A DNA stretch of 64,000 bases, taken from contig CACBXW010000003.1 of NCBI GenBank assembly GCA_902543295.1, positions 62,001 through 126,000 on the forward strand. The letters are read 5' to 3'. The stretch comes from an uncultured Pelagibacteraceae bacterium. GTDB lineage: Bacteria; Pseudomonadota; Alphaproteobacteria; Pelagibacterales; Pelagibacteraceae. How positions within the stretch are numbered: position 1 is the first letter of the stretch; each line of letters opens with the position of its first letter. Position numbers and translations under genes: made by a program. A model generated the notes under the pieces. It had not been told where the DNA came from and ran no database searches. It worked only from the letters and a program-made list of their open reading frames with translations. Of this stretch, positions 51,190-61,196 are shown one piece after another.

Positions 51190-52476
51190 ATGAAAGATTT
51201 TAAAGTAAAAGATATATCCCAAGCGGAATTTGGAAGAAAAGAAATTTCACTGGCTGAAACTGAAATGCCAGGATTAATGGCTCTTAGAGAAGAATATAAG
51301 GGTAAAAAACCTTTAAATGGAGCTCGGATTGTTGGTTGTTTACACATGACAATACAAACAGCTGTCTTAATAGAAACTTTAGTTGACTTAGGAGCCGAAG
51401 TAAGATGGTCCTCATGTAATATTTTTTCGACACAAGACCATGCAGCAGCAGCAATTGCAAAAGCTGGCATTCCTGTATTTGCTTGGAAAGGCGAAACAGA
51501 AGAAGAATATTGGTGGTGTGTAAAGCAAACTATTGAAGGGAAAGATGGCTGGAAACCAAATATGATACTTGATGATGGTGGTGATCTTACAGCATTGATG
51601 CACAAAGATTATAAAGAATTATTAAATGATGTTAAAGGCTTATCAGAAGAGACAACTACAGGAGTTTTAGCATTAAAAAAAATGGAAAGTGAAGGCAATT
51701 TACTTGTTCCAGCAATAAATGTTAATGACTCAGTAACAAAATCTAAGTTCGACAATTTATATGGTTGCAGAGAAAGTCTAGTTGATGGAATTAAAAGAGC
51801 TACTGACGTCATGATGTCAGGTAAGGTAGCTATTGTAGCTGGATTTGGAGATGTTGGAAAGGGAAGCGCCGCTTCTCTTCGTCAAAGCGGTGCAAGAGTT
51901 ATGGTTACAGAAACAGATCCAATTTGTGCTCTCCAAGCTGCAATGGAAGGTTATGAAGTAGTCTTAATGGATGATATGATAAAAGAAGCCGACATTGTTG
52001 TTACTGCAACAGGAAATAAAGATATTGTGACAGCTGACCATATGAGAGAAATGAAAGATAGAGCAATTCTATGCAATATTGGTCACTTTGATAATGAAAT
52101 CCAAGTAGATGCTCTTAAAAATTATAAATGGGATGAAATAAAACCACAAGTTCACGAAATTACTTTGCCAGATGGAAAAAGAATTATTTTATTAGCAGAA
52201 GGTAGATTGGTTAATCTTGGATGTGCAACAGGACACCCAAGTTTTGTAATGAGTGCTTCTTTTACAAATCAAGTAACAGCTCAGATAGAATTATGGAATA
52301 ACTCAGATAAATATGAGAAAAAAGTATATGTTTTACCTAAACATTTAGATGAGAAAGTAGCCAGACTTCATTTAGAAAAAGTTGGAGCTAAATTAACCAA
52401 ATTATCAGATGATCAAGCAAAATATATAAGCGTAACACCAGAAGGACCTTATAAACCAGATGCCTATCGCTACTAA
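51190..52476 (+). CDS. ahcY: S-adenosylhomocysteinase
   Basis: Splits S-adenosylhomocysteine into homocysteine and adenosine to keep methylation running, 428 residues. Motifs are [41 protein letters not shown], the NAD loop [20 protein letters not shown], and the C-terminal KPDAYRY. The 44-bp leader is too short for an SAH riboswitch and shows none. It overlaps tsaE by 17 bases. Confidence 0.99.
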   Translation: MKDFKVKDISQAEFGRKEISLAETEMPGLMALREEYKGKKPLNGARIVGCLHMTIQTAVLIETLVDLGAEVRWSSCNIFSTQDHAAAAIAKAGIPVFAWKGETEEEYWWCVKQTIEGKDGWKPNMILDDGGDLTALMHKDYKELLNDVKGLSEETTTGVLALKKMESEGNLLVPAINVNDSVTKSKFDNLYGCRESLVDGIKRATDVMMSGKVAIVAGFGDVGKGSAASLRQSGARVMVTETDPICALQAAMEGYEVVLMDDMIKEADIVVTATGNKDIVTADHMREMKDRAILCNIGHFDNEIQVDALKNYKWDEIKPQVHEITLPDGKRIILLAEGRLVNLGCATGHPSFVMSASFTNQVTAQIELWNNSDKYEKKVYVLPKHLDEKVARLHLEKVGAKLTKLSDDQAKYISVTPEGPYKPDAYRY

Positions 52477-52942
52477 AAGTAGCAAAATAGATATTTCAAA
52501 AGAAATTATCACACAAAAAATTGCTGAAAAAATTGCAAGTAAAGTTAGTAAAAATACAACTTTGCTTTTTTATGGAAATATCGGAGTAGGTAAGACTACA
52601 TTTATCAGGTATCTAATCAATTATCTTCAAACAAAAAATGGTTTAGAAAGAACAGAAATACCTAGTCCAACTTTTAATATTATAAATGAATATGAGATTA
52701 ATTCCTTGATTGTTAGACATTTTGATCTTTACAGAATTAAAGATAAAAAAGATTTAAGTAATTTAGGAATTAATGAAAATTTAGAAGATTATGCTAGACT
52801 AATTGAATGGCCTGAAATCTTAGGTAAAAATATTGAAAGTACTTTTACATTAAAGTTTGAATATGATGAAAAGCTTGAAAATAGGTACTTAATTATATCT
52901 AATAATATTGATTTTGATTTTAATGAATTTGAAAAAATTTAA
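52460..52942 (+). CDS. tsaE: tRNA threonylcarbamoyladenosine ATPase TsaE
   Basis: P-loop ATPase of 160 residues needed for t6A37 modification of tRNA. Walker A is [10 protein letters not shown] (about 35-44), followed by [17 protein letters not shown] and LIEWPE, the standard TsaE landmarks. It overlaps the 3' end of ahcY by 17 bases and the kinase gene downstream by 20 bases. The tsaE-amgK-murU order is one I recognise from other alphaproteobacteria. Confidence 0.96.
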   Translation: MPIATKSSKIDISKEIITQKIAEKIASKVSKNTTLLFYGNIGVGKTTFIRYLINYLQTKNGLERTEIPSPTFNIINEYEINSLIVRHFDLYRIKDKKDLSNLGINENLEDYARLIEWPEILGKNIESTFTLKFEYDEKLENRYLIISNNIDFDFNEFEKI

Positions 52943-53855
52943 AAAGTTATCAGGAGATGCATCTTTTAGACAATTTTATAGAACAAATAATTCAGTATTA
53001 GTTTATAGCAAAATTCAAAAGCGATCAAACTTGTTAAATTATGATGCTGTTAACAAAATATTGATTAAAAATAAAATATTAGCACCAGGTTTAATTAGTC
53101 AAAATTATAAAAAAAACTTTATAGAAATTGAGGATTTCGGCAATAAAAACATGTTGGATAAAATTAAATCTTCAAAAACTAAATTAAATGAATACAAAAA
53201 AATACTTAAAATTTTATATCAAATTCAAAAAATTAAAAATTTTAAAACTCAAAATTTTCTTAAGAAAAAATTTAATTTATCAAACTATTCAAAAGCTAAA
53301 ATACTTAAAGAATCGTATCTTTTTTTGGATTGGTACTTACCAGCAAATAAATTAATTATTCAAAAAGGATATATAAAAAAAAATCTCAAAAAAATAATAG
53401 ATAATTTGTATTTAAATTTAAAAGTTAAACAGAAAGTATTTGTACATAGAGATTTTCACGTCTCAAATATGATGTTTTATAAAAATAAAATCGCTTTAAT
53501 AGATAGTCAAGATGCAGTCCTAGGTAATCCAGCATATGATTTAGCCTCACTTATAGATGATGTAAGAATTAAAACTTCAAATAGTTTTAAGTCAAATATT
53601 TTAAAAGTATTTCTTAGTAAATATAAGTATAAAAATGAATCTCAATTTATTAATGATTTTGAAATTTTATCTGTTTTAAGAAATCTAAAAATAATTGGTA
53701 TATTCACAAGACTTGCAAATAGAGATAAAAAAAAGAAATATTTAAAATTAATACCTTATGCATGGAAATTAATTGATAATCGTATGGAAAATAATTCAAA
53801 TTTTAATGATTTGATAAATTTTCTACAAAAAAACCCAAGAATAAAAAAAATATGA
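52923..53855 (+). CDS. amgK: N-acetylmuramate/N-acetylglucosamine kinase AmgK-like phosphotransferase
   Basis: Aminoglycoside-phosphotransferase-fold kinase of about 310 residues. [14 protein letters not shown] near the start is typical of the AmgK/YihE-like group. The catalytic loop is VHRDFHVSNMMF and the metal-binding segment ALIDSQDAVLGNPAYDLASLIDD. I use the ATG at 52923; an upstream ATG at 52908 would add five residues. With the downstream MurU it would recycle cell-wall amino sugars to UDP-MurNAc. Confidence 0.85.
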   Translation: MNLKKFKKLSGDASFRQFYRTNNSVLVYSKIQKRSNLLNYDAVNKILIKNKILAPGLISQNYKKNFIEIEDFGNKNMLDKIKSSKTKLNEYKKILKILYQIQKIKNFKTQNFLKKKFNLSNYSKAKILKESYLFLDWYLPANKLIIQKGYIKKNLKKIIDNLYLNLKVKQKVFVHRDFHVSNMMFYKNKIALIDSQDAVLGNPAYDLASLIDDVRIKTSNSFKSNILKVFLSKYKYKNESQFINDFEILSVLRNLKIIGIFTRLANRDKKKKYLKLIPYAWKLIDNRMENNSNFNDLINFLQKNPRIKKI

Positions 53856-54544
53856 AAATTAAAACAGCAATAATTTTATGTGCAGGCTTTGGAAAAAGAT
53901 TAATGCCACTAACTGGGAAAACCCCAAAACCACTCTTGAAAATCAATAATACTAGCTTATTAGAAAATACTATAAATTTGATAAAAGTATTAGAAATAAA
54001 ATCTTTAAAAATTAATACTTTTTATTTAAGTGAGAAAATTAAAGATTTTATATTTTCAAATAATTTTGGTTTAGAAATTCAAATCATAGAAGATGGTGCT
54101 GAAATATTAGATACAGGGGGCGGTCTTTTAAATATTGTAAATAATTCAGTTGAAGCAGATTTTATAGTTTTTAATCCTGATACAATTTGGAACACTGAAT
54201 ATGCAAATGAAATTAAGCAGATGGAAAATATATATTTTAAAAATAATTTAGAAAATATTTTAATGGTTGTAAAAAAAGATTTAAGTTTTGATAAAAGACT
54301 TAAAGGCAATTTTTCTCTTGCTGGTTATAATTTAAATAAAAATAATGATAAAAATTATATTTATACGGGATGTCAAATTATAAATAAAAATATTTTAAAA
54401 AATTTATCAAAAAAAATATTCTCAATGAATGAGATTTGGGACAACCACATTGAAAAGGGAAATTTGCATGGTTTCGAAAGTAATATTGAATTTCTACATT
54501 TGACAGATAAAGAGATTTACGAAAAACTTTTGCAAAAAGGTTAG
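53852..54544 (+). CDS. murU: N-acetylmuramate-1-phosphate uridylyltransferase MurU-like
   Basis: Sugar-phosphate nucleotidyltransferase of 230 residues. The signature ILCAGFGKRLMPLTGKTPKPLL is near 9-30, with the DTGGGLLN and FNPDTIWN metal-site regions. Paired with an AmgK-like kinase (4-base overlap), it is best read as MurU, joining UTP to MurNAc-1-phosphate. A GlmU-like or mannose-1-phosphate role cannot be excluded by sequence alone. Its 3' end overlaps gpmA by 4 bases in convergent orientation. Confidence 0.83.
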   Translation: MKIKTAIILCAGFGKRLMPLTGKTPKPLLKINNTSLLENTINLIKVLEIKSLKINTFYLSEKIKDFIFSNNFGLEIQIIEDGAEILDTGGGLLNIVNNSVEADFIVFNPDTIWNTEYANEIKQMENIYFKNNLENILMVVKKDLSFDKRLKGNFSLAGYNLNKNNDKNYIYTGCQIINKNILKNLSKKIFSMNEIWDNHIEKGNLHGFESNIEFLHLTDKEIYEKLLQKG

Positions 54545-55251
54545 AATTTAATTAAATCCCTAGATCTACTCTGATCGAGGTATTTAGCTTCTTTTATATT
54601 CTTTTTTTCAAATTTCAAAAGTAGAGGATTTCCGGTTGGTATTTCAAGTTTGGAAATTTCATTGTCATCAATTTTAAATAAATATTTTAAAAGCGATCTT
54701 ATAGAATTTCCATGAGCAGAAATAATTGTGTTATCGTGTAAATTTTTCTCTATGTTTTCAACGAAATAGGGCACAACTCTATCATAAGTATCTTTTAAGG
54801 ACTCTGTATCTGGAATTAAGTTACGAGGTATATCATTATAAATACTTATATTTTTTGGATGATATGGACTATTTGTGTTCAATGGTTTTGGCGGATTATC
54901 CCAAGATCTTCTGAATTTGTAAACTTCTTCTTCTCCTAATTTTTTTCTCATTTCATCTTTGTTTAATCCTGTAAGTGACCCGTAGTGCCTTTCATTTAAT
55001 TGCCAGGCCTTAATTATATTATTTGGTTTTACTCTGATAGTATTTAAAATGAGCTTCAAGGTATCAATCGATCTTAGTTGATATGAAGTATAAAAATGTT
55101 TTATTTCTAAATTTAATTTTTTTATAAACTCTCCAGCTTTACAGGCTTCTAATTTACCTTGTGGTGCGAGCTCAACGTCGACCCATCCTGTAAATTTATT
55201 TTCTAAATTCCATTCGCTTTGACCATGTCTAACAAGTATTAAGTGACTCAT
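54541..55251 (-). CDS. gpmA: 2,3-bisphosphoglycerate-dependent phosphoglycerate mutase
   Basis: Interconverts 3- and 2-phosphoglycerate, 236 residues. The phosphohistidine is in LILVRHGQSEWNLENKFTGW. The second histidine is in IISAHGNSIRSLLKYL, with LNERHYGSLTGLNK between. It lies alone on the minus strand, only 26 bp from the divergent VanZ-like gene, so its promoter must reach into that gene. Confidence 0.96.
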   Translation of the reverse strand: MSHLILVRHGQSEWNLENKFTGWVDVELAPQGKLEACKAGEFIKKLNLEIKHFYTSYQLRSIDTLKLILNTIRVKPNNIIKAWQLNERHYGSLTGLNKDEMRKKLGEEEVYKFRRSWDNPPKPLNTNSPYHPKNISIYNDIPRNLIPDTESLKDTYDRVVPYFVENIEKNLHDNTIISAHGNSIRSLLKYLFKIDDNEISKLEIPTGNPLLLKFEKKNIKEAKYLDQSRSRDLIKF

Positions 55252-55277
55252 TTGTGAAAATTTAATATAGATTAACT

Positions 55278-55649
55278 ATGAATTACTTAAAGCAGTTTTT
55301 TTATCTGTCTAACGTAGTTTTATTTATTTTTTACTTATATCCCGGTAGTATTTTTGGATGTTTTATTTATAGTGATTGTAAAATTCAACCCCAATTAACA
55401 AGAGATTTTTTAGTATCTTCAAATCATGTTTATGTTTTCTTTATTATATCAATTCTAGGATTAATTGTTTTTAAACATAAATTAAAAAATATATTTATTT
55501 ATCTTATTTGTATTTCTATTGTTTTAGAAATTCTGCACTTAATAATTCCAGAAAGAGGATTTGAATTAGGTGATTTGTTTGGTAATATAATAGGTGTATT
55601 TATATCGTTTTTAGTTTTTAAAATAATTTATAAAGGTAGATTGCAATGA
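55278..55649 (+). CDS. VanZ-like family membrane protein
   Basis: A 123-residue membrane protein with about four hydrophobic segments. The C-terminal EILHLIIPERGFELGDLFGNIIGV matches the VanZ-like pattern, in which a conserved acidic/arginine stretch precedes the last helix. Function of VanZ-like proteins outside teicoplanin resistance is unknown. Its last bases overlap the DUF1476 gene (ATGA). Confidence 0.75.
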   Translation: MNYLKQFFYLSNVVLFIFYLYPGSIFGCFIYSDCKIQPQLTRDFLVSSNHVYVFFIISILGLIVFKHKLKNIFIYLICISIVLEILHLIIPERGFELGDLFGNIIGVFISFLVFKIIYKGRLQ

Positions 55650-55954
55650 GTTCATTCGATGAAAGAAAAAAAGGTTTTGAAAAAAAATTTGCTCATGATG
55701 AGGAAAAACAATTTAAAATTAATGCAAGAAAAAATAAATATTTAGGAGAGTGGGCCTCACAAATTCTTGGATATGATGAGGAAAAAAAAAATCAATATAT
55801 TCAAGATGTAATTAAAGCAGATTTTGCTGAGGCAGGTGATGAAGATGTGTATAGAAAGCTTTATGGAGATTTAAAAGATAAAAATATATCCGAAGATCAA
55901 ATTAGAAAAAAAATGCAAGAATGCAATGAAAAAGCAACTACTGAAGTTAGTTAG
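55646..55954 (+). CDS. DUF1476 / ATP synthase zeta-subunit family protein
   Basis: A 102-residue, highly charged helical protein with the family start SSFDERKKGFEKKFAHDEEKQFKINARKNKYLGEWA. The founding member in Paracoccus, the zeta subunit, inhibits F1-ATPase hydrolysis. The window also holds the F1 operon, about 33 kb away, but no direct link is visible. It overlaps its upstream neighbour by 4 bases and the nuclease downstream by 29. Confidence 0.88.
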   Translation: MSSFDERKKGFEKKFAHDEEKQFKINARKNKYLGEWASQILGYDEEKKNQYIQDVIKADFAEAGDEDVYRKLYGDLKDKNISEDQIRKKMQECNEKATTEVS

Positions 55955-56438
55955 TTTTCTATTTTTATTTACATTTGTAGCAACAAATTACTTACTATCA
56001 GAAACAATCCTAATTTCAGATAAGATTAAGATAATTGATGGTGATACAATTTTATTAGATAATAAAAAAATTCGTTTTTCAGGTATAGATGCTCCAGAAA
56101 CTAAATTTAAAGGAAAGCAACAGTTTTGCCTAAAAAATAAAAAAAAAATTAATTGTGGAAAAATTTCAAAAAATTCTCTTACAGAAAAAATTATAAATAA
56201 AAAATTAAAATGTCTAATAGAGCCACAAAAGGACTATTTTGGTAGGTATTTGGGTGAGTGTTTTATCAATAATGAAAGTGTTTCAGCTTACATGGTAAGA
56301 AATGGATTAGCCTTCGACTATCCAAAATATTCGAAAAAAAAATATTCTAAAGATCAAATTTATGCAAAAAACAATAAGTTAGGTTTATGGAGTATGGAAT
56401 TTGATTATCCATGGATATGGAGAAAAAATAATAGATAA
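55926..56438 (+). CDS. Secreted thermonuclease-like (SNase) protein
   Basis: Staphylococcal-nuclease-fold protein of 170 residues with an N-terminal signal peptide (about 1-25). The active-site pattern IIDGDTILLDNKKIRFSGIDAPETKF supplies metal-binding aspartate, arginine and glutamate, and a later arginine lies in DYFGRYLGECF. It probably degrades extracellular or periplasmic DNA/RNA, a source of phosphate and nucleosides. It overlaps the 3' end of the DUF1476 gene by 29 bases. Confidence 0.85.
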   Translation: MKKQLLKLVSFLFLFTFVATNYLLSETILISDKIKIIDGDTILLDNKKIRFSGIDAPETKFKGKQQFCLKNKKKINCGKISKNSLTEKIINKKLKCLIEPQKDYFGRYLGECFINNESVSAYMVRNGLAFDYPKYSKKKYSKDQIYAKNNKLGLWSMEFDYPWIWRKNNR

Positions 56439-56451
56439 TTTATATTAAACT

Positions 56452-57051
56452 GTGATTCTTTTTAGAAAGTATTTTTTATTTTTTGGTCTATTACTTTTAA
56501 CTGCTTGCTCATCGATACCACAAAATACAGCAGATAGCTGTTCAATTTTTTCTGAGAGATATCTTTGGTATAAACACGCGAAAAAAACTGAAAAAAAGTG
56601 GGGAACACCAATCAACTTACAATTAGCAATAATAAAAATGGAATCTGACTTTGATTGGCTTGCTAAGCCTGCGCGTCAAAAATTATTTAAAGTTATACCT
56701 TATAAAAGACCTTCTAGTTCATTTGGATACTCACAAGCTATTAAAGGTACTTGGAAACAATATAAAGATGAGACTGGAAATAAATATGCTTTAAGAACTA
56801 GATTTAAAGATAGTGTTGATTTTATTGGCTGGTATACAAACAAAACGGAAAAAATTTTAAAGGTTTCAAAAAAAGATTCTTTCAGACAATATATTGCTTA
56901 TCATGAAGGCTGGGGAAATTATAAAAATTATAAAAACAATCAGAAAGTTATAGTGTTGGCAAAAAAAGTAGAGGGTTATTCAAATAAATTCAAGAAGCAG
57001 CTTAATAAATGTAGTAAATCTTTAACTACTAGAAAATATATTATTTTTTAA
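56452..57051 (+). CDS. Lytic transglycosylase SLT-domain lipoprotein
   Basis: A 199-residue protein beginning at a GTG. Its signal peptide ends in the lipobox LLLTACSS (cysteine at about 19). The SLT-like domain shows a likely catalytic glutamate in IIKMESDFDW and the SFGYSQAIKGTWKQY segment. It would cleave peptidoglycan glycan strands from the inner face of the outer membrane. Its end overlaps the RND gene by 11 bases in convergent orientation. Confidence 0.82.
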   Translation: MILFRKYFLFFGLLLLTACSSIPQNTADSCSIFSERYLWYKHAKKTEKKWGTPINLQLAIIKMESDFDWLAKPARQKLFKVIPYKRPSSSFGYSQAIKGTWKQYKDETGNKYALRTRFKDSVDFIGWYTNKTEKILKVSKKDSFRQYIAYHEGWGNYKNYKNNQKVIVLAKKVEGYSNKFKKQLNKCSKSLTTRKYIIF

Positions 57052-60000
57052 TCAACTGCTTTTCTAGCTCCAGATCTACCGCATCTATTCTCTTGGTATT
57101 TTTTGCTAGTGTTAAATACATGGTTGGCGTCACATATAATGTAAAGAATGTTGAAATAATCATTCCACCAAAGATTGTTGATCCAACTGCTAATCTAGAC
57201 GCCTCACCTGCGCCAGGACCTATGTTACCTACTATAAGAGGCAACATTGCAATCATGGTGCTTAATGAAGTCATTATGATTGGTCTTATTCTTAATTTGC
57301 AAGCTTCCATCAATGCTTCCTCAATTTTTGCACCTGTTGTTCGAATTTGATTAGTATAGTCGACGATTAAAATACTATTTTTAGTTGATATACCGATTAA
57401 TATAATCAAGGCGATTTGTGAAAATATATTTATCGAACTATTTAGAAATAAAATGAATACAAGACCTCCAAAAACTGCAAGAGGCACAGTCAATATTATA
57501 ATAAAAGGATGGACAAACGAGTTAAAAGTAGCAGCCATTACTAAATATGCAGTTATTAATGCTAAAGCGAAAATAAGAAATATTTCGTTACTAGTCTCTT
57601 TTAGTTCTTCGGACTTACCTTTCCAAGTTATTTGATTTTGAGGAGCAACTCTCAACATTACGTCTTCTAAATATTTTATAGCTTCAGATAATGTGTATTC
57701 TTCAGATAAAGCTGCCGATATAGTTATTGCTCGTTGTCTATTATATCTAGGCAATGATTCAGCAGTTCCTTTCTCTTCAAATTCTACCAAACTTGCAACA
57801 GACACTAATTTTCCTGTAGTTTCAGATCTTACAAAAATCTTTGATAAACCATCTTTATCTCTTCTATCTGCTAAATACTGCTGAAGAATAATGGGATATT
57901 CTCTTCCGTCTTTATTATATGTTGTAACCCTCTTTCCACCGTATAATGTTTCTAGTGTTCTGCCTATATTCTCTATTGAAACTCCTAAATCATTTGCTCG
58001 ATTTTTATTTGTGATTAATTTTACTTCAGGTTTATTTTTTGTGTAATCACTTTCAATTCTAAACATATTTCTATTTCTTCTTAGCTCTCTTAAAACTTGG
58101 CTTTGAATTTGTTCTAACTCTTCATAACTTGTTCCATAAATCACCATTTGAACTGGTTTATTGTAGCTAGAAACTCTTATAGATTGAGGTGATATAGGAA
58201 ACGCAAACGTTTCTGGCACACTAACAACTTGACCAATAGCCTCTCTTAAAACAACTTGTGTACTCTTTTCTCTATTTTTCCATTCATCTAAAAGTGCAAT
58301 TATAATAAAAGTATTATATGAAGTTGCGGACTTACCAAAACCAGGTACCCTCATAATTAATCTTTGGTAAGGGCTGTCTTCTGCTTGTAACAATTTTAAT
58401 ATTCTTCCCTCAATTATTTGGGCTTTTTCTTGGGTGTACTCGAATGAACTTCCTTCATCAGTAGAACCAATTATTAAATAAGCCCCTCTATCTTCTAATG
58501 GTATCAATTCTTTTTTAGTAAAGTTAAATAAATAAACTGAAGCTGCAATCAATAGAATTATAAATATCGAAATTGTTTTCTGTTTATTAATCCAAAATTT
58601 TAAAGTATCGGTATAAAATTCTGTAAAAGATTTAAATCCATTATTGAATTTTTTTACAAAAAAATTAATTTTTTCTTTTTTATTTAAAAACTTACTTCCT
58701 AACATTGGTGAAAGGGTTAGGGCCACAAATGAAGAAACAACTATTGAGAACGATAGTGCTATTGCAGTTTCCTTAAACAAGGTACCAGCTATACCCTCAA
58801 TAAAAATTAAAGGTAAAAAAACTGCAACTAAGATTAAAGTTGTAGCTATTATCGCAAATGTTATTTGTCTTGAGCCTTTATAAGCAGCTACAAGTGGCGT
58901 TTCTCCTTTTTCAATTCTTGTATAAATTGCATCTGTCATTATTACAGAATCATCAGTTATTATTCCAATTGCTAAAATAAAACTTAGGAGAACAAATATA
59001 TTTATAGAAAGATCAAATATATATAAACCTAAAAACGAACCAATTAAACTTACTGGCAAAGCTACAGCTGGTACAATTACAGCTTTTAGGTTTCCTAAAA
59101 ACAAGTAAATTATTACTACAACCAAAATAAAAGCAATAATTAAACTTTTATAAACTTCCTGTATTGCAGTTCCTACGTAAGTTGCTCTATTAAATGCTAT
59201 TTCTAACTTTAAACCATCTGGTAAAGATTGATTTAAAACGTTTATTTTCTCTTTAATTTGATTTGAAAGTTCGACGGTTGATGCTCCACTTTTTGCGTAT
59301 ATTCCAATCCCAACTGTTTTTAAATTAGCTGCATTTTTTCTTTGAGCTTTAAATAAAGTTTTCTCAGAAACTGGACCAAGCTCAACATTTGCAATATCAG
59401 ATAGGGTTGTGACTTTATCTTTGTTTTTCTTAAGAGGAAGCTGCTTGATTGTTTCAATGTTAGAGTAAGACTTATCAATATTAAGAGTTAAATCTTTGTT
59501 ACTAGCTTCTAAAGTTCCAGCAGGGATGTTTATATTTTCATTTCTTAATGCTCTCTCGACTTCCTGAATAGTAAGATTATTGGCTGCTAATTTGATAGGA
59601 TCTACCCAAACTCTAACACTTAGCTCTCTTAATCCACCGACTAAAATTCTACCAACATTTGGTACGCTCGAAAAGGCATCTATAAGATATCTTTCTGCAT
59701 AATCACCCAAATCCAAATCATTCCAAGTTGGTGACGATAGCGCAACCCACATTGTAGTTGTAAAACCTGCTGCTTGTTTCAAAATTTGAGGTGGGTTTGC
59801 TTGATCTGGCAAATTGTCCGCAACTCTTGATACTCTTTCTCTTATGTCATTTGCTGCATCATCTAAATCTATATCTGTATTAAAATAAATATTTATTCTA
59901 CTTCTTCCATTAAGCGAACTAGAATCAATGTTCTTAATTCCTTCTGCTCCTCCTATAACATCTTCTATTTTTTGTGTTATTTCTTCATCAACAATTTCAG

Positions 60001-60169
60001 CTGAAGCAGATTTATAATCGGTTTGTACCTGTACTACTGGAGGCTGAATACCATCTGGTAATTCCCTAACAGGTAATTCCCAAAATACAAAAATTCCGAA
60101 AATAATTAGTATCATTGACATTACCCATGCAACGACAGGTCTTTTAATACTAACTTCAGTTATATACAT
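57041..60169 (-). CDS. RND-family efflux permease (HAE-1 type)
   Basis: Inner-membrane transporter of 1042 residues with two duplicated halves, 12 predicted helices and large periplasmic loops. The proton-relay aspartates lie in GIITDDSVIMTDAI (helix 4) and the relay lysine in LIGISTKNSILIVDY (helix 10). N-terminus ITEVSIKRPVVAWVMSMILIIFG is typical. Substrate is unknown. Its gene is 7 bases from the adaptor gene, and no outer-membrane channel gene is in the window. Confidence 0.92.
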   Translation of the reverse strand: MYITEVSIKRPVVAWVMSMILIIFGIFVFWELPVRELPDGIQPPVVQVQTDYKSASAEIVDEEITQKIEDVIGGAEGIKNIDSSSLNGRSRINIYFNTDIDLDDAANDIRERVSRVADNLPDQANPPQILKQAAGFTTTMWVALSSPTWNDLDLGDYAERYLIDAFSSVPNVGRILVGGLRELSVRVWVDPIKLAANNLTIQEVERALRNENINIPAGTLEASNKDLTLNIDKSYSNIETIKQLPLKKNKDKVTTLSDIANVELGPVSEKTLFKAQRKNAANLKTVGIGIYAKSGASTVELSNQIKEKINVLNQSLPDGLKLEIAFNRATYVGTAIQEVYKSLIIAFILVVVIIYLFLGNLKAVIVPAVALPVSLIGSFLGLYIFDLSINIFVLLSFILAIGIITDDSVIMTDAIYTRIEKGETPLVAAYKGSRQITFAIIATTLILVAVFLPLIFIEGIAGTLFKETAIALSFSIVVSSFVALTLSPMLGSKFLNKKEKINFFVKKFNNGFKSFTEFYTDTLKFWINKQKTISIFIILLIAASVYLFNFTKKELIPLEDRGAYLIIGSTDEGSSFEYTQEKAQIIEGRILKLLQAEDSPYQRLIMRVPGFGKSATSYNTFIIIALLDEWKNREKSTQVVLREAIGQVVSVPETFAFPISPQSIRVSSYNKPVQMVIYGTSYEELEQIQSQVLRELRRNRNMFRIESDYTKNKPEVKLITNKNRANDLGVSIENIGRTLETLYGGKRVTTYNKDGREYPIILQQYLADRRDKDGLSKIFVRSETTGKLVSVASLVEFEEKGTAESLPRYNRQRAITISAALSEEYTLSEAIKYLEDVMLRVAPQNQITWKGKSEELKETSNEIFLIFALALITAYLVMAATFNSFVHPFIIILTVPLAVFGGLVFILFLNSSINIFSQIALIILIGISTKNSILIVDYTNQIRTTGAKIEEALMEACKLRIRPIIMTSLSTMIAMLPLIVGNIGPGAGEASRLAVGSTIFGGMIISTFFTLYVTPTMYLTLAKNTKRIDAVDLELEKQLIKK

Positions 60170-60176
60170 GTATTAA

Positions 60177-61193
60177 TTATTTTTTATTTTCTTGTTTTTC
60201 AGAGTCAGACTTTTTAAATATATTTAATTTTTGTAACCACGCAAACATGCCATTCTTGTTTTCTTTAGTATCTTTTTTCTTTTTTCCACCCCAACTAGAT
60301 TTGTTTTGATTAGCTACTTTAGCACCCTTTTTTATGGGTCTTATTACTAAATTTGGTCTGACTTTTTTTGTACCCTCAGCAACAACTTTGTCACCAACTT
60401 TTAGACCATTTAAAACTTCAACAAAACCCAGGTATCTATCGCCGGTATCAATATTTGTTTTTAATACTTTATTTTTTTCGTCAACTTTATAGATAAATAT
60501 ATTATCACCTTCCACTATTGTGCTGGTATCTGGGATACTTAAGCTTTCTCTTGTATCATATTTTATTGAAATTTCTAAAAATGAGCCAGGCAAAATTTCA
60601 CCAGATGTATTGTCCATTTTTATCCTTGTTGGTAATGATCTAGTATCCTCGCTAATTCGACTAGCTAACGAGTCAACTTGACCTTTATATGTTTTATCTT
60701 TGTATCCAGAAAATTTTATATCAACAGGTAAACCAACCTTAATAAATGGTACAAACATTTCAGGTATATCTACATCACAATAGATAATACTGGTATTTTC
60801 GAGATTAACTAAGATTGAAGATTTTGAAACTTCGATGTCTTCTGAAAATTCTCTTTTTCCAATTGTTCCATCAAACTGAGCAGTAATTTTTCTATTTTTA
60901 AGTTCTGCAATTACATCACCTTTTTTTACCTTTTGATTAAAGTTGATAGGTTTAAGTATTTCATACTTCTCAATTTTATAGGATTGTGTTTTAAATGGTC
61001 TTGCTGTTCCGTATGTGCTTATTAAATTTTCAAAAACTCTATTTTCAGCTGCAGTAACAATTATTCCTGGAGGTGGTCTTTTACTAAATTTCTTCTTAAA
61101 ATGATTTCCAATCATTGTTCTACCAACAATCACTGTAGCTATAATTAAAAAGAAAATTATTATTATGCTTGTAATTTTTGTTGATCTTTTCAT
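60177..61193 (-). CDS. RND periplasmic adaptor without alpha-hairpin
   Basis: Membrane-fusion-type adaptor of 338 residues, anchored by a helix at about 9-25. The two half-motifs of the lipoyl domain are near 77-97 (INFNQKVKKGDVIAEL) and 103-133 (ITAQFDGTIGKREFSEDI). Only about four residues (KNRK) lie between them, where AcrA-type adaptors insert a long coiled-coil hairpin. Beta-barrel and membrane-proximal domains follow, then a lysine-rich tail (about 285-338). It acts with the RND pump encoded downstream. Confidence 0.88.
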   Translation of the reverse strand: MKRSTKITSIIIIFFLIIATVIVGRTMIGNHFKKKFSKRPPPGIIVTAAENRVFENLISTYGTARPFKTQSYKIEKYEILKPINFNQKVKKGDVIAELKNRKITAQFDGTIGKREFSEDIEVSKSSILVNLENTSIIYCDVDIPEMFVPFIKVGLPVDIKFSGYKDKTYKGQVDSLASRISEDTRSLPTRIKMDNTSGEILPGSFLEISIKYDTRESLSIPDTSTIVEGDNIFIYKVDEKNKVLKTNIDTGDRYLGFVEVLNGLKVGDKVVAEGTKKVRPNLVIRPIKKGAKVANQNKSSWGGKKKKDTKENKNGMFAWLQKLNIFKKSDSEKQENKK

Positions 61194-61196
61194 ATT

